Source: Elymus sibiricus
Taxonomy: Eukaryota > Streptophyta > Magnoliopsida > Poales > Poaceae
DNA length: 64,000 nt
NCBI GenBank assembly: GCA_039707655.1
Contig: CM077671.1
Coordinates: forward strand, 242,521,095 to 242,585,094
Reading direction: 5' to 3'
Positions 23,026-34,857 of this stretch are shown here, in pieces. The notes beneath the pieces were generated by a model, which was not told where the DNA came from, ran no database searches, and saw only the letters and a list, made by a program, of their open reading frames with translations. A program made the position numbers and the translations under genes. Position 1 is the first letter of the stretch. The number at the start of each line of letters is the position of its first letter.

Positions 23026-24437
23026 TGATACGTCTCCAACGTATCTCCTTTTCCTCACCCTTTTGCCCTTGTTTTGGACTCTAATTTGCATGAATACAAT
23101 GGAACAAACCCGGACTAACGTTGTTTTCAGCAGAACTACCATGGTGTTGTTTTTGTGCAGAAATAAAATTTCTCGGAATGGAACGAAACTTTTTGGAGAA
23201 TTATTTCAGAACATATGTGAATTATTGGAGCCAAAATCCACCGAGGAGGGGGCCAGGGTGGCCAGCACCCACCAGGGCGCGCCAGGCCCCCTGGGCGCAC
23301 CCTCGTGGGTTGTGCCCACCTCGTGGCCCCACTTGCCCTAATTCCGCCACTATAAGTTCCTATTTTCGGAGAAAAAAATCAGACAGAAAGTTTCATCGTG
23401 TTTTACGATACGAAGCCGCCGCCACCTCCTGTTCTTCATCGGGAGGCCAGATCTGGAGCCCGTTTGGGGCTCCGGAGAGGGGAATCTTCGGTCTTCGTCA
23501 TCACCAACCTTTCTCCATCGCCAATTCCATGATGCTCCCCACCGGGAGTGAGTAATTCCTTCATAGGCTTGCTGGTCGGTGAGGAGTTGGATGATATTCA
23601 TAATGTAATCGAGTTAGTTTTGTTAGGGCTTGATCCCTAGTATCCACTATGTTCTGTGATTGATGTTGCTATGACTTTGCTATGCCTAATGCTTGTCACT
23701 AGGGACCGAGTGCCATGATTTCAGATCTGAACCGTTTATGTTATCATCTCTATATCTATGTTCTTGATCCGATCTTGCCTAGTCATATGCACCTATTACG
23801 TGTTATGATCCGTCAACCCCATAGTGACAATATTTGGGATACTTCGCGGTGATGACTGTAGTTTGAGGAGTTCATGTATTCACCATATGTTAATGCTTTG
23901 TTCCGGTTCTCTATTAAAAGGAGGCCTTAATATCCCTTAGTTTCCTTATGGACCCCACTGCCACGGGAGGGTAGGACAAAAGATGTCATGCAAGTTCTTT
24001 TCCATAAGCACGTATAACTATTTACGGAATACATGACTACATTACATTGATGAACTGGAGCTAGTTCTGTATCGCCCTAGGTTATGACTGTTACATTACG
24101 AATATCATCCAACGAGTTACCGATCCAGTGCCTATGAGCTTTCCACTTATTGTTCTTGCTAAGTCACTATTACTGCTATTGCTGTTCCAACTACTACAAA
24201 ACTATTTCTACTACTGTTACCGCTACTGTTACTATCACTACTGCTATCAAACTATCATATTATTGTGCTACTGATCACTCTGCTGCAGATATTTAATCTC
24301 CAGGTGTGGTAGAATTGACAACTGAACTGCTAATACTCTCAAGTATTCTTTGGCTCCCCTTGTGTCGAATCTATAAATTTGGGTTGAATACTTTACCCTC
24401 GTAAACTGTTGCGATCCCCTATACTTGTGGGTTATCA
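23026..24437 (+). repeat. 3' LTR of A
   Basis: 1412 bp, exactly the length of the 5' LTR once B is removed. It starts TGATACGTCTCCAACG and ends GTGGGTTATCA. The LTR pair differs at scattered sites. Confidence 0.95.
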
Positions 24438-24442
24438 GGTAG

Positions 24443-25427
24443 CAGGGTGGAGCAGGGCAAGCTCGAGGTCACGGCGGCGGCTCCTGTCTCCGGCGAGGGA
24501 TTCAGGTGAGAGGAGGGCACGGTGAGGTGGGATTTGGGGTGGAACGGGGCGAGGGGTTTGGGTTTTATAGCGGGGGTGGCTTGGAGAAGAGGTCGGGCGA
24601 CAGAAGGAAAGGATCGGGGAGGAGATCGGGTCGCCGGCGAGGAAAAGGGAAGAGAGAGCGGAAGAAGGAAGGCGACCGCGGGTGAGGTTGTGGTCGGCCA
24701 GTGAGGCCCGGAGGTTAGAGAGAGACAGTAAAGGGAATGGCATCGGTGGCCGATCGGGAGGGGATTCGGACCCGTTCAAAAAATATCTGGGCCAGATTTG
24801 CTACTCAGCCAGCTCGGGCTTTCCATTTAAGAAAATTTCATTTCCTTTTTTATAAAAACAGAGAAGTAAAACAAGAAAATAAAAATAAATATAACTCCGA
24901 ATATAGGAGTATTATATACCAAAATGATCAGAAAAATAAATGCAATAAGATGAACATTTTGCCACGGCCAAATTAAATACTTTAAAAAAAATATTTTCAG
25001 AAAAACCTAAATTGGTTTTATTTCTTTTTGCAAATAATTTTCAAATAACCCCCTGGATTTTAGGATTCAAAAATTTCACAAAAGTATCCGTGGCATGGAG
25101 GGTCATGTTCCTCCTCTCATATTTTCAAAGTTTGGTCAAGGCATTTGAATCCATCCAAACTTTGAAAAATAAAATAAATTCCGAGTAGAACTTTTCGGTA
25201 GTTTTCAAATCCAAAAATTTGAAATCCATCATTTGAAGAAGTCATGTCATCTCCTCTCATTGATTTGAGCTGGATGGATTTGAAATCAAAAACGAAGGAG
25301 AAAGTCATTTTATTCCCTCTCATTCAAAAGTTTTAAAAGTTTCAAATTTCACTCAATTTCAATCACTCAATCGAACAATCAATCATTCTAGTGATTAATA
25401 TAACATTCCAAAATTTAGGATGTTACA
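24443..25427 (-). mobile_element. LTR Z, proximal segment with LTR start
   Basis: On the minus strand the LTR starts at 25427 with TGTAACATCCTAAATTTTGG. A long AT-rich stretch follows, then a GC-rich block with a TATA box at 24563-24569. This order (AT-rich start, GC-rich block with TATA) is also that of LTR E. No polypurine tract is visible beyond 25427, so Z may be a solo or truncated LTR. Confidence 0.65.
24563..24569 (-). promoter_or_regulatory. TATA box of LTR Z
   Basis: On the minus strand the sequence reads CCGCTATAAAACCC. It sits at the start of the GC-rich block, as the GGCTATAAAAG box does in LTR E. Confidence 0.55.
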
Positions 25428-26119
25428 GCATCCAAAACCCATTAAACCCAGTTTCTTGTCATGAGAGTCCACCATACCTACCTATGGATTGTATAAGATC
25501 CTTCAAGTAAGTTATCATCGGTGCAAAGCAATAAAATTGCTCCTAAATATGTAAGATCTTTTATTGTAAGGGAAAATAAGCTTTGTACAAACTTTTGATG
25601 GTAACGCAATAAAAACGACGGACTATAAAATAAAAGTTGCTATCATAAGTGGCAAAATAAAGTGACGTTCCTTTGCATTAAGAGTTTGCTATCCAAATGA
25701 AAATTTCATGGCAACATCTGCTTCCCTTAGTGAGGGGCCTATCTTGTAATGTTTAGTTTTTACTTTTATGCAAGATTCAATAGTGTTCATTCTTATTCTA
25801 ACCCCAATTATTCTCCACTTCAAAAAGCATCATGTAGTGGGGAACGATCAAGGCACATATATCCAGTTGAATATAGGTGATCATGATATTATTGTTGACA
25901 TTATCCGTGAGATAAATAAGTTTGGAGGTGAAACAATATTAAACCCCTATCTTCCTATGTGTCTGCCTGGAACAATTTGTTTTAAAAATATGCTATGAGT
26001 GTCAGCAATCATGGAAGACTATATAATAGTTGAGTATGTGGAATTTGCTAAACCAAAAGCGCTTACATAGACTCTTCCTGGAAATATGATGAATTGTAAT
26101 TCCTTTGATGACTAAGAAC
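25428..26119. other. Unassigned AT-rich repeat-like sequence
   Basis: About 690 bp between the start of LTR Z and Copia LTR K. A 76-codon open frame at 25768-25998 shows no known domain. The stretch has the feel of dispersed Triticeae repeat sequence, but I cannot place it in a family, and I see no LTR ends, TIRs or PPT in it. Confidence 0.4.
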
Positions 26120-27879
26120 TATTGGAAATATGCCCTAGAGGCAATAATATTGTATTATTATATTTCCATATTCATAATTAAGAGTTTATATTCTACGCTA
26201 TAACTGATATGATCCTGGAATACATGATTTAGTGGAAAACTCATATGCACGTGTGGAATGATAAACGGTAAAAATAAGATTCCTAGTTTCGCCACTACGA
26301 CTGGCTCAAGTGTTGTTGCTTATCACGTTTTCCAAAACTTAGGTATATCATTGAGTGTAACGATGATCTTAAACAACATTTAGAGTATGGTGTAAGAAGA
26401 ACGGTCATATTGAATCTACCCAAACTTGTTTGTTATTTTTTGAGATAATATCATCTGAAGTCAATTATTATAACACAGAGTGTTAATGTATGATTTAGTT
26501 ATTTAGACCATGAGAGTATCGTAGTCAGTTCTTACCTTACGATGAGATTTGGGGTTTGTCAAACGTCATCTCTAACTAGGTGACCATAACGACAACTTAC
26601 ACGTCCATCGGAAAGTTTGACAAGGGACTAGATAGCTCGAAAGTGGGATTTGCTTCTCCAGCGATGGAGATATATTCTTAGGGACCTCTCGGTGTGATGG
26701 CATCTGTCATCGTATTGTCATACAAAGGTGACTATGTCACAGGGATGTCGAAACACATCAACGAGAAAGAAGAACAAAACTGGTAACAAGGATAACAATA
26801 TAGTGAGCATGTGCATGACTCAAGAGGATACCGATACATCTCAGGTTTTGTAAAGTATCACGAAGCAAAGGGAACAACATATGATAACCAAAGTTTCACT
26901 TGGATATCATTCGTGTACTCATAGGGATTGATATGGATGTGCACGGTTACGCTATCGGTCATTGAACGAACGATTTCCATTCATGTCTATGTGTTAACGA
27001 ACCTACAGGGTCACAAGCTTAAGGTAATCATAGTCTTCTGAGTGTTAGTAGGACGTGAGTGATGAGAATATATTTGTGAATTTTTTTCATTAATATTCGA
27101 AATAGTTTCAAGAGGATCCGGAAACATTTCGGGGTCACCGGAAGGGTTTCGGAGACTATCCGGCAATACCTGGTATTGCCGATAAATAATATATAGGTGG
27201 AAAATGTTTTAGGAGATGTAAAATTAATAATAAAAGGCTCTAATAATAGTTAGGAAGCTTTTATATTTAATTTAATATCAATGGGCCTTAAAAGGCCAAG
27301 TTGTGGAAGGAAAATTGGGCCACTTGGGCCCAATAGGTGGAGGCGCCCCCTTTCCTCCTTTTGGAAGAAAGGAGGAGGCCGAATTGGAGGGGTTTCCCCC
27401 TCCTTGGCAGGCCAAGGGGGAGGTTTTTCTTCCCCTTGTGGCACCCCCACTCCCCTCCCTTCAACCTATATATACTAGAGGGTTTTGGCACTTTTAGCCA
27501 CAAGTTTTTAAAGCCTCCTCTAGTACTCTAGTTCTAGTTCTAGTTGGTCCTAGTTGATCAATTAGAGCTAGATGTAGACCCTACAATCCTCATAATTATA
27601 ATACCAATGTGGTTCTAATCTCCTCCCTCTAATTATTCGGCGACGATTAGCTCTGGACGATGAAGCGCCGCCGGATCATGAAGACCGTAGGCTTGCAACC
27701 CGTAGAGAGGTTGTGCTTTTGGTCTTACGTTCAAGGGATTGTTCGTCGGAGGTTCGTGGTATCGTTCATCTATGGCTCAAGGGTCTTCATAAATGATCTA
27801 TAGCAACTTGTCTTCTTCCGCTGCAACTCAGAGTTGGTAACAATCCGATCCTAACAGTTTTCGTATCTTCATAGTGTTC
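26120..27879 (+). repeat. Copia-type LTR 'K', 3'-truncated
   Basis: The start TATTGGAAATATGCCCTAGA matches the BARE/Angela-type LTR start except that the canonical TG is TA. The body follows the same plan as LTR X (GGAAAACTCATATGCACGTG, CCATGAGAGTATCG, GGGTCACAAGCTTAAGG) but is clearly diverged. A TATATATA box lies at 27467-27474. The LTR is cut near its 3' end by element I at 27880. No PPT precedes it and no internal domain is attached, so it is a solo or truncated LTR. Confidence 0.8.
27467..27474 (+). promoter_or_regulatory. TATA box of LTR K
   Basis: TATATATA follows CTTCAACC and precedes CTAGAGGG, at the position equivalent to the TATA box of LTR X. Confidence 0.5.
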
Positions 27880-29443
27880 TGCTACTTGTAAACTGCGTTC
27901 GGATTTCCCCGAAGAGGAGGGGAGATGCATCACAGTAGAGATAAGTATTTCTCTCAGTTAGAACCATGGTTATAGAACCAATAGGAGAACCGCAAAAATT
28001 CCTGTCTTCAGCGCCTACACACAAAAGAGCACACACTTGCACCCAACGCGGGCAAGAGGGTTGTCAATCCTCTTGAACTCGTTACTTGCAAGTGATAAGT
28101 GGTGCTAGATATATAAATTGATAAATATAAATTGAAAATAAATAAGAAATTAAATAATGGCATAAATATTTTAGGAGTTTTTGTAATAATATTTGTGAAG
28201 AGACCCGGGGGGCATAGTGTTCGCTAGAGGCTTCTCTCTCGAAGAAAGAATACAGTGGATAGACAAATTATTGTTGGGAAATTGATAGAAAATCGCATAG
28301 TTATGTAATATTTATTCACGGCAATGATCATGTATATACGCATCACGTCCATAAGCAAGTAGATCGACTCCTGCCTGCATCTACCACTATTACTCAACTC
28401 ATTGACCGCTATCCAGCATGCATCTAGAGTATTAAGTAAAAAACAGAGTAATGCTTGGAGGATGATGACATGATGTAGAGAAAGTAAATACAATTAATAT
28501 GAATGAGCCCCATAGTTTTACCCTTAGTGGCAGCAATACAATACGTGTCATGTCCCTTTCTGTTACTGGGATTGAGCACCGCAAGATTTAAGCCACTACA
28601 ACGCAACACTCCCACCGAAGATAAATCAATCTAGTTGGCCAAACCAAACCGATAGATCGGATAGCATTACGAAGCTATAACAATCATGCATATAAATAAC
28701 CAGCAAGGATTCAATATATTTTCATGAATAATCTGAACAAAAACCCACAATTCATCGGATCCCAACAAACACACCGCAAAGATGATTACATAGGATAGAT
28801 CACCGCGGGAATCGCGGTGATCTTTGCATTAAAGAACATTGAGAGAGATAGCTATCTAGGTACTAACTATGGACTCGTAGGTCTGCTGTGAACTACTCAC
28901 ACATCACCATGGGATCAGCAAGGTTGATGTAGAGGCCCTCCATGATCGATCCCCCCTCCGGCAGGGCACCGAAATAGGGCTCCAGATAGGCACACGGCGG
29001 AACAGAGACTTTCGGTGGCGGAAAAAGTGTTTCGGGAGGCTCTCTAGGATTTTGGTTATATTAGCAAATTTATAGGCCAGAGATCAGGGCCAGAGGCCAT
29101 GGGAGGTGGCCCCAAGCCATCAGGGAGCGACCACCCCCCTGGGCCCGCCCTTTTGGCTTGGCGCCACCCTGTGTGGCCTCCGGTCTCCCTCCGAAGCTTC
29201 CAGGTCTTATTTTTGTCTGGAAAAACTCATCAGAAAGTTTTGGGGTATTTGGACTTCGTTTGGTACAGTATTTCCGAAAGGCCAAAAACAAGCGGAAAAC
29301 AACAACTGGCACTGGGCACTGGGTTAATAGGTTAGTGCTCAAAAATAATATAAATTAGCAAGTAAATGCTTAAAAAGTATCCTAGAATGATAATATAATA
29401 GCATGGAACAATGAAAAATTATAGATACGTTGGAGACGTATCA
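27880..29443 (-). repeat. 3' LTR of Gypsy element 'I'
   Basis: On the minus strand the LTR starts at 29443 (TGATACGTCTCCAACG) and ends at 27880 (TTTACAAGTAGCA). It follows the plan of the B/C LTRs but is well diverged, so it is a related family or an older copy. The internal side lies to its right and begins with the AAGCTTGGGGATGC polypurine-like word. Confidence 0.88.
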
Positions 29444-30993
29444 GCATCCCCAAGCTTAATTCCTGCTCGTCCTCGTGTAAGTAAATGATAAAAATAGAAT
29501 TTTTGATGTGACATGCTACCCAACATGTAATCTCTTTCAGTTATGATCATTGAGATATGATGAACTAATAAACATCAACATAGTAATATCGATAAACATA
29601 AGTAACACAATCATTAACTTTCAAAATATACGATCCTTAGAGAATGTTTACTCCCCATTCATTTTATCATATTAGCATGGCATTGCTCCGTCTTCACCAC
29701 ATAAATAAAAATGTCAAGAACCACGTTGTTAAGCCAAGAAATTGGATCGTGCTTCTTAACGCGCTTCAGCTTTTTATACCTCACTCAATACATGAGCGTG
29801 AACCATGGACATAACATATAGGTGAAATAAAATATGGTGGTAGATATCAAAGGAGTAAAAGTGGAGAAGAAAGTCTCGCATCAACTAGGCGGATCAACGA
29901 TCTATGGAGATGCCCATCAACCGATATCAATGCGAGGAGCAGGGATTGTCATCCAACGGATGCACTAGAGCTATAAGTGTATGAAAGCTCAATAGAAGCT
30001 AAGTGGGTGTGCTTCCAACTTGCTTGCTCATAAAGACCTAAGCATATGAGGATGCCCGTCATCGGAATATACAAGCCAAGGTCTATAATGAAAAAAATTC
30101 CCACTAGCATATGAAAATGACAAAACATGAGAATCTCAATATGAAAAACATGGTGCTTTCTCTAAGCACAAGTGTGGAAAAGGAGGTAGTAGCACTGTCC
30201 CTTCTCTCTTTTCTCTCTTTTATTTTTTATTTTTATTTCTTTATTTTTTTCCTTTTTTCTTTTTTCTTTTCTTTCTTTTTCTTTTTATCTCTTTTTTAAT
30301 TTTTTTAATTTTTCTTTCTTTCTATTTTTTTTATTTTTTGTCCTGTGTCTCATCCCGACTTGTGGGAGAATCATTGTCTCCATCATCCTTTCCTCATTGA
30401 GACAATGCTCTAATAATGATGATCTTCACATTTTTATTTACTTACAACTCGATATGAAAAGCAACTAAACAAGATAACTCTCTATGAATGCCTCTAACAG
30501 TGTATCAGGATGTGCAATGATCTAGCGTAACATGTAAATAATGATGAATGGTGGCTTTTCCACAAATACTATGTCAGCTACATGATCATGCAAAGCAATA
30601 TGATGATGAACACACAAGTCATATAATGTCACGGTGGAAGTTGCATTGAAATATATCTCGGAATGGCTATGGAAATGCCATGATAGGTAGGTATAGTGGT
30701 TGTTTTGAGGAACATATAAGGAAGCTTATGTGCAACAGAGCGTGTCAGGTCGCGGGGTTTGGATGCACCAGCGAAAGCTGCACCGATCCTTGAGGTGAGA
30801 ATGGGCAATGCACGGTACCGAAGAGGCTAGAAAAATATGGAAAGGTGAGTGTGCGTACATTCATGGATTCACATTAATCATAAAGAACTCATATACGTAT
30901 TGCAAAGCTTTATTAGCTCTCTCGAAGCAAAGTACTACTCGCATGCCCCTAGGGAGGAGGTTGGTAGGAGTTAACCATCGCGCGCCCCCGACC
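29444..30993 (-). other. Non-coding 3' domain of I, truncated
   Basis: This stretch aligns with the 3' domain of B (9396-10730) and has no coding sequence. It includes a long T-rich pyrimidine tract at 30200-30345, longer than the equivalent tract in B. Similarity to B ends at CCCCGACC (30993), well before the protease would be reached. The rest of the element and its 5' LTR are missing. Confidence 0.75.
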
Positions 30994-31069
30994 TAAACAA
31001 CACTAGGATTTCAACGAGGAATAAGAATGCCCACACATCATCACCATGCCGTAACCAATATTTGCCAAT

Positions 31070-31174
31070 AACGAAAGCTTCAAGCAGTTAAGTGATGAAT
31101 CTTTAAAAGAGGCTTGGGATAGATTACTAGAAATGCTAGATAGGGCTTCCCCTAAGTGCCATATTAAAACTTGG
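31070..31174 (+). pseudogene. Gypsy gag fragment
   Basis: A 35-codon open stretch reads NESFKQLSDESLKEAWDRLL and then EMLDRASPKCHIKTW. The xESLxEAWxR pattern is the hallmark of the central Retrotrans_gag domain. The segment is flanked by unrelated sequence on both sides. Bases 30994-31069 just before it are unassigned. It is a remnant of another plus-strand Gypsy element. Confidence 0.65.
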
Positions 31175-31790
31175 GTCTTTTACATCTATGCCACTAACTC
31201 GAACCCACTACTCATATTTGCCCCTAATTTTGAAGCCTGCTCAAATTTGCCCCTGTGCCGTCATGTGTACTTATAGAAATGCCCTTCTGTGTCATTTCTG
31301 TCTAGTCAAGGCTGTTTGACTGTTAACCAGTCATTTCTTTGATATTTTCCCCTCTGTCCTTACAACTGGGCCCCATTTGCCGGTTCCGTCTCTCTCTCCC
31401 TCTCACTCTCTCGCCCGAGCCGCATGCTCTTACTCTCCCCCACAAATCACCTCGCGTCATAACCCTAACCTTAGATCGCTTGATCCCCAGCAAGCATGGC
31501 TTGATCTATTGATGGCGTCCGCGATGGAGATTCGGATCTAATTCCGTGGCGCACCATGCTACGGCTAGAATGACGCATCAGGGACACGGGATGGAGGGCG
31601 GCAGTGCTCTTGGCGGTGGCGGCCAACGACGGAGCTCACCGCAGCCTGAGAAGCATTCTTTGGCGGGGTAAGTTTTTCATTTCAAATCTGGCGCATCCTC
31701 ATGGCGTTCGTAGTTGGATTCGTTCTTGTAGTTTAATTTGTTGACCTAGTACGTGATAATTTATGAAGTATTCATGCCATGTTTGCCTGT
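31175..31790. mobile_element. Possible Mutator-like terminal segment with genic-looking sequence
   Basis: Starting at about 31173, GGGTCTTTTACATCTATGCC and repeated TTTGCCCCT words resemble the termini of plant Mutator-like elements. A CT-rich leader (31390-31450) and GC-rich sequence with a GGCGGTGGCGG run and a GGGGTAAGT splice-donor-like word (31656) follow. This is the look of a captured gene 5' end (Pack-MULE). I cannot find a matching inverted terminus or a 9-bp duplication, so the call is tentative. An unannotated stretch of older sequence is the alternative. Confidence 0.35.
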
Positions 31791-32569
31791 GTTTACAATA
31801 CTTTTATATGGTTTTGATGCACTTTATATGATTTATTTAGAACTAACACAGAGTGACGCTGTTTTCAGCACAATTACCGTGGTGTTGTTTTTGTGCAGAA
31901 AATAAAAGTTCTCGAAATTTTCCGAAACCTTTTTATGATTTTTTCTCGAGGAAATAAGAAATACCGGAGCGAAGAACCATTGGAGGGGAGACACCTGTGG
32001 GCCATAAGCCAACAGGGCGCGCCCACCCCCCTGGGCGCGCCCTGATGGCTTGTGGGGCTCAAGTGGCTCCCGCTGACGTGATTCCAACGCTGAGAATTGT
32101 ATATATACAGAAACCTCCAAAAGTTAACCGAGAATTTCCGCTCCGCCGACACAACTCTGTGTATCAAAGAAAAACCCATCTGGAGCCATTACAGTACCCT
32201 TCCGGAGAGGGGAAATCATCACCAGTGGCCATCTTCATCATCCTGCTGGAGGCCATGACGAGGAGGGAGTAGTTCACCCTCGGGGCTGAGGCTATGTACC
32301 AGCAGCTATGTGTTTAATCTCTCGCTCTCTCTCTCTCTCTCGCGTGTTCTTGAGATGGCACGATCTTGATGTATCACGGGCTTTGTTAATATAGTTGGAT
32401 CATATGGTGTTCTTCCCTTGCTATCTTGTTGTGATGAATCGAATCTTTCCCTTTGAGTTTTTGTTATGTCGGATTGAATATTGGATTTGAGATCACTTGA
32501 TGTATGTCTTGGTACTCAACTTACAGATTCCCATGGTGATAATGGGGTAATCTATGCATAGGGGTGATA
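31791..32569 (+). repeat. Gypsy LTR fragment 'L'
   Basis: The segment shares words with LTR A (GAACTAACACAGAGTGACG, TTTTCAGCA, GTGTTGTTTTTGTGCAGAAA), which lie near the front of that LTR. A TATATATA word lies near 32100 and a (CT)n microsatellite at 32318-32342. Both ends are truncated. The boundaries are approximate. Confidence 0.65.
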
Positions 32570-33096
32570 CTCGTGATCTGCGTTGGGTTTTCCGTGAAGA
32601 GGAGTGGGTAATCGCAGCACAAAGTAGGTAAGTATTTCCCTCAGTTATGAAACCAAGGTTTATCGAACCAATAGGAATACCAATCCTCAACCGTCTTCAG
32701 CGGCTGCACACAAAAGAACAAACAACTTGCACCCAACACCGGCAAGAGGGTCGTCAATCCCCTTGATCTCGTTATTTGCAAGCAAGTGAGTTGTGTAGAT
32801 AATTGTAGATAATAGTAAAGTGCAAAATAAAATAAAAGGTAATAAATAATAGCAAGGTAATGATAGCGTTTGTGAATATATAAGTGAATAGACCCGGGGG
32901 CCGTAGAGTTCTCTAGTGGCATCTCTCATAAGCAAAGCATACGGTGGGTAAACAAATTACTGTTGGGCAATTCATAGAAAAGCGAATAATTATGCGATGT
33001 TCACGGCAATGATCATGTGTATATAGGCATAACGTCCATAAGCAAATAGGCTGACTCCTGCCTGCACCTACCACTATTACTTCACTTCAAGAGCGC
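32570..33096 (-). repeat. Gypsy LTR fragment 'J', interrupted by C
   Basis: The stretch aligns with the distal third of LTR I on the minus strand (GACCCGGGGGCC, CAAATTACTGTTGGGCAAT, CTGACTCCTGCCTGCA). It breaks off at AGCGC where element C begins. AGCGC (33092-33096) would be the left target duplication of C, but its partner is lost. The other end of J near 32570 is approximate. Confidence 0.65.
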
Positions 33097-34629
33097 TGAT
33101 ACGTCTCCAACGTATCTATAATTTTTTATTGTTCCATGCTATTATATTATCTATTTTGGATGTTTTATATGCATTAATATGCTATTTTATATTATTTTTG
33201 GGACTAACCTATTAACCTAGAGCCTAGTGCCAGTTTCTGTTTTTCCTTGTTTTTGAGTATTGCAGATAAGGAATATTAAACGGAGTCCAAACGGAATAAA
33301 ATCTTCGGAATGATTTTTCTTGGACCAGAAGCAATGTACCAGACTTGGAGATGAAGGCAAGAGAGCCGCCGTGTGGCGACAAGCCACAGGGGCGCCCCCT
33401 AGGCCCTGGCTTGTGGCCCCACGGCAGCCCTCCTAACCCTATTCTTCGGCCTATAAATTCCCAAATATTCCCTGGATACCAAAAAGAGCCACGAAAATAC
33501 TTTTCCGCCGCCGGAAGCCTCTGTTCCCGTGAGATCCAATCTTGGAGCCTTTTCCGGTAATCTGCCGGAGGGGGATTCGATCACGGAGGGCATCTACATC
33601 AACTCCATTGCCCCTCCGATGATGCGTGAGTAGTTCACCACAGACCTTTGGGTCCATAGCTAGTAGCTAGATGGCTTCTTCTCTCTCTTTGTTCTTCAAT
33701 ACCATGTTCTTCATGATCTTCATGGAGATCTATCCGATGTAATACTCTTTTGCGGTGTGTTTGTCGAGATCCGATCAATTGTGGGTTTATGATCAGCTTA
33801 TCTATGAATATTATTTGAATCTTCTCTGAATTCTTATATGCATGATTTCATATCTTTGCAAGTCTCTTCGAGTTATTGGTTTGGTTTGGCCAACTAGATT
33901 GGTAATTCTTGCAATGGGAGAAGTGCTTAGTTTTGGGTTCAATCTTGCGGTGTCCTCACCCAGTGACAAAGTAGGGGTAGTGAGGCACGTATTGTATTGT
34001 TGCCATCGAGGATAAAAAGATGGGGTTTTCATGATATTGCTTGAGTTTATCCCTCTACATCATGTCATCTTACCTAATGCGTTACTCTGTTCTTCATGAA
34101 CTTAATACTCTAGATGCAGGTAGGAGTCGGTCGATGTGTGGAGTAATAGTAGTAGATGCAGAATCGTTTCGGTCTACTTGACACGGACTTGATGCCTATA
34201 TGCATAATCATTGCCTTGGATATCTTCATAATTATTCACTTTTCTATCAATTGCTCGACAGTAATTTGTTCAGCCACCGTATTATTTTCCTTCATGAGAG
34301 AAGCCTCTAGTGAAATCTATAAACCAAAAATACCAAAAATACTTCGCTGCAATCTTTTTACTTTTAGTTTACTTTTCGTTTTAGCAATCCTATCTATATA
34401 TCTCTATCAGATCTCATCCTTGCAAGTAACCGTGAAGGGATTGACAACCCCTTTATAGCGTTGGGTGCAAGTGTTTGATTATTTGTGTAGGTACATCTAT
34501 TGGGGACTTGCTTGTATCTCCTACTGGATTGATACCTTGGTTCTCAACAATTGAGGGAAATACTTCTCTACTTTGCCGCATCACCCTTTCCTCTTCAAGG
34601 GAAAACCAACGCATGCTCAAGAAGTAGCA
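33097..34629 (+). repeat. 5' LTR of C
   Basis: 1533 bp from TGATACGTCTCCAACG to CTCAAGAAGTAGCA. It is shorter than the B LTRs mainly because a stretch of roughly forty bases around the GACCCGGGGGCC word is missing near 34320. A TATA box lies at 33452-33458. Confidence 0.93.
33452..33458 (+). promoter_or_regulatory. TATA box of LTR C
   Basis: TATAAAT in the setting TTCGGCCTATAAATTCCC. It is conserved in both B LTRs. Confidence 0.6.
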
Positions 34630-34640
34630 AGAAGGATTTC

Positions 34641-34658
34641 TGGCGCCGTTGCCGGGGA
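34641..34658 (+). other. tRNA-Asp PBS of C
   Basis: TGGCGCCGTTGCCGGGGA lies 11 nt after the LTR, identical to B. Confidence 0.92.
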
Positions 34659-34857
34659 GATCTACATCAAGCCTACCAAGTACCCATCACAAACTCATCT
34701 CTTGCATTTACATTATTTGCCATTTGCCTCTCATTTTTCTCTCCCCCACTTCTAAAACGATTTTCCAAAAAGATTTTCCTTTTTATTCGCCCTTCTTCCG
34801 TTCGTCTTTTCGTTTGCTTTTCTTTTGCTTGTGTGCTAGATTGCTTGCTTTGTCACG

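Larger units (their letters stand above)
7620..24437 (+). mobile_element. Non-autonomous Gypsy element 'A' (gag-protease plus ATHILA ORF-1-like), split by B
   Basis: The target duplication is GGTGG at 7615-7619 and GGTAG at 24438-24442, with one difference. The 5' LTR is 7620-7807 plus 15047-16270 (1412 bp without insertion B) and the 3' LTR is 23026-24437 (also 1412 bp). A tRNA-Asp-type PBS follows the 5' LTR. The internal domain carries gag, a retroviral-type protease and a third broken ORF similar to ATHILA ORF-1, but no reverse transcriptase, RNase H or integrase. Without B the element is about 9.6 kb. The LTR start (TGATACGTGTCCAACG) and content place it among Triticeae Athila-like Gypsy elements such as Sabrina and WHAM. 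The exact family is not assigned. Confidence 0.92.

Noticed and set aside
24435..24779. 114-codon minus-strand frame near the end of element A
   Set aside because: It lies in the GC-rich block of LTR Z just downstream of A, with no domain. It is downstream of the Z TATA box, so it is leader-like sequence rather than a gene.
30200..30345. Pyrimidine-rich tract as a reverse-oriented polypurine tract
   Set aside because: It lies over 700 bp from the LTR, and the real PPT-like word is directly next to the LTR of I. The tract is a slippage-prone T-rich run seen in shorter form in B.
32318..32342. (CT)n microsatellite as a feature of special interest
   Set aside because: A plain short microsatellite inside an LTR fragment; noted only as part of L.
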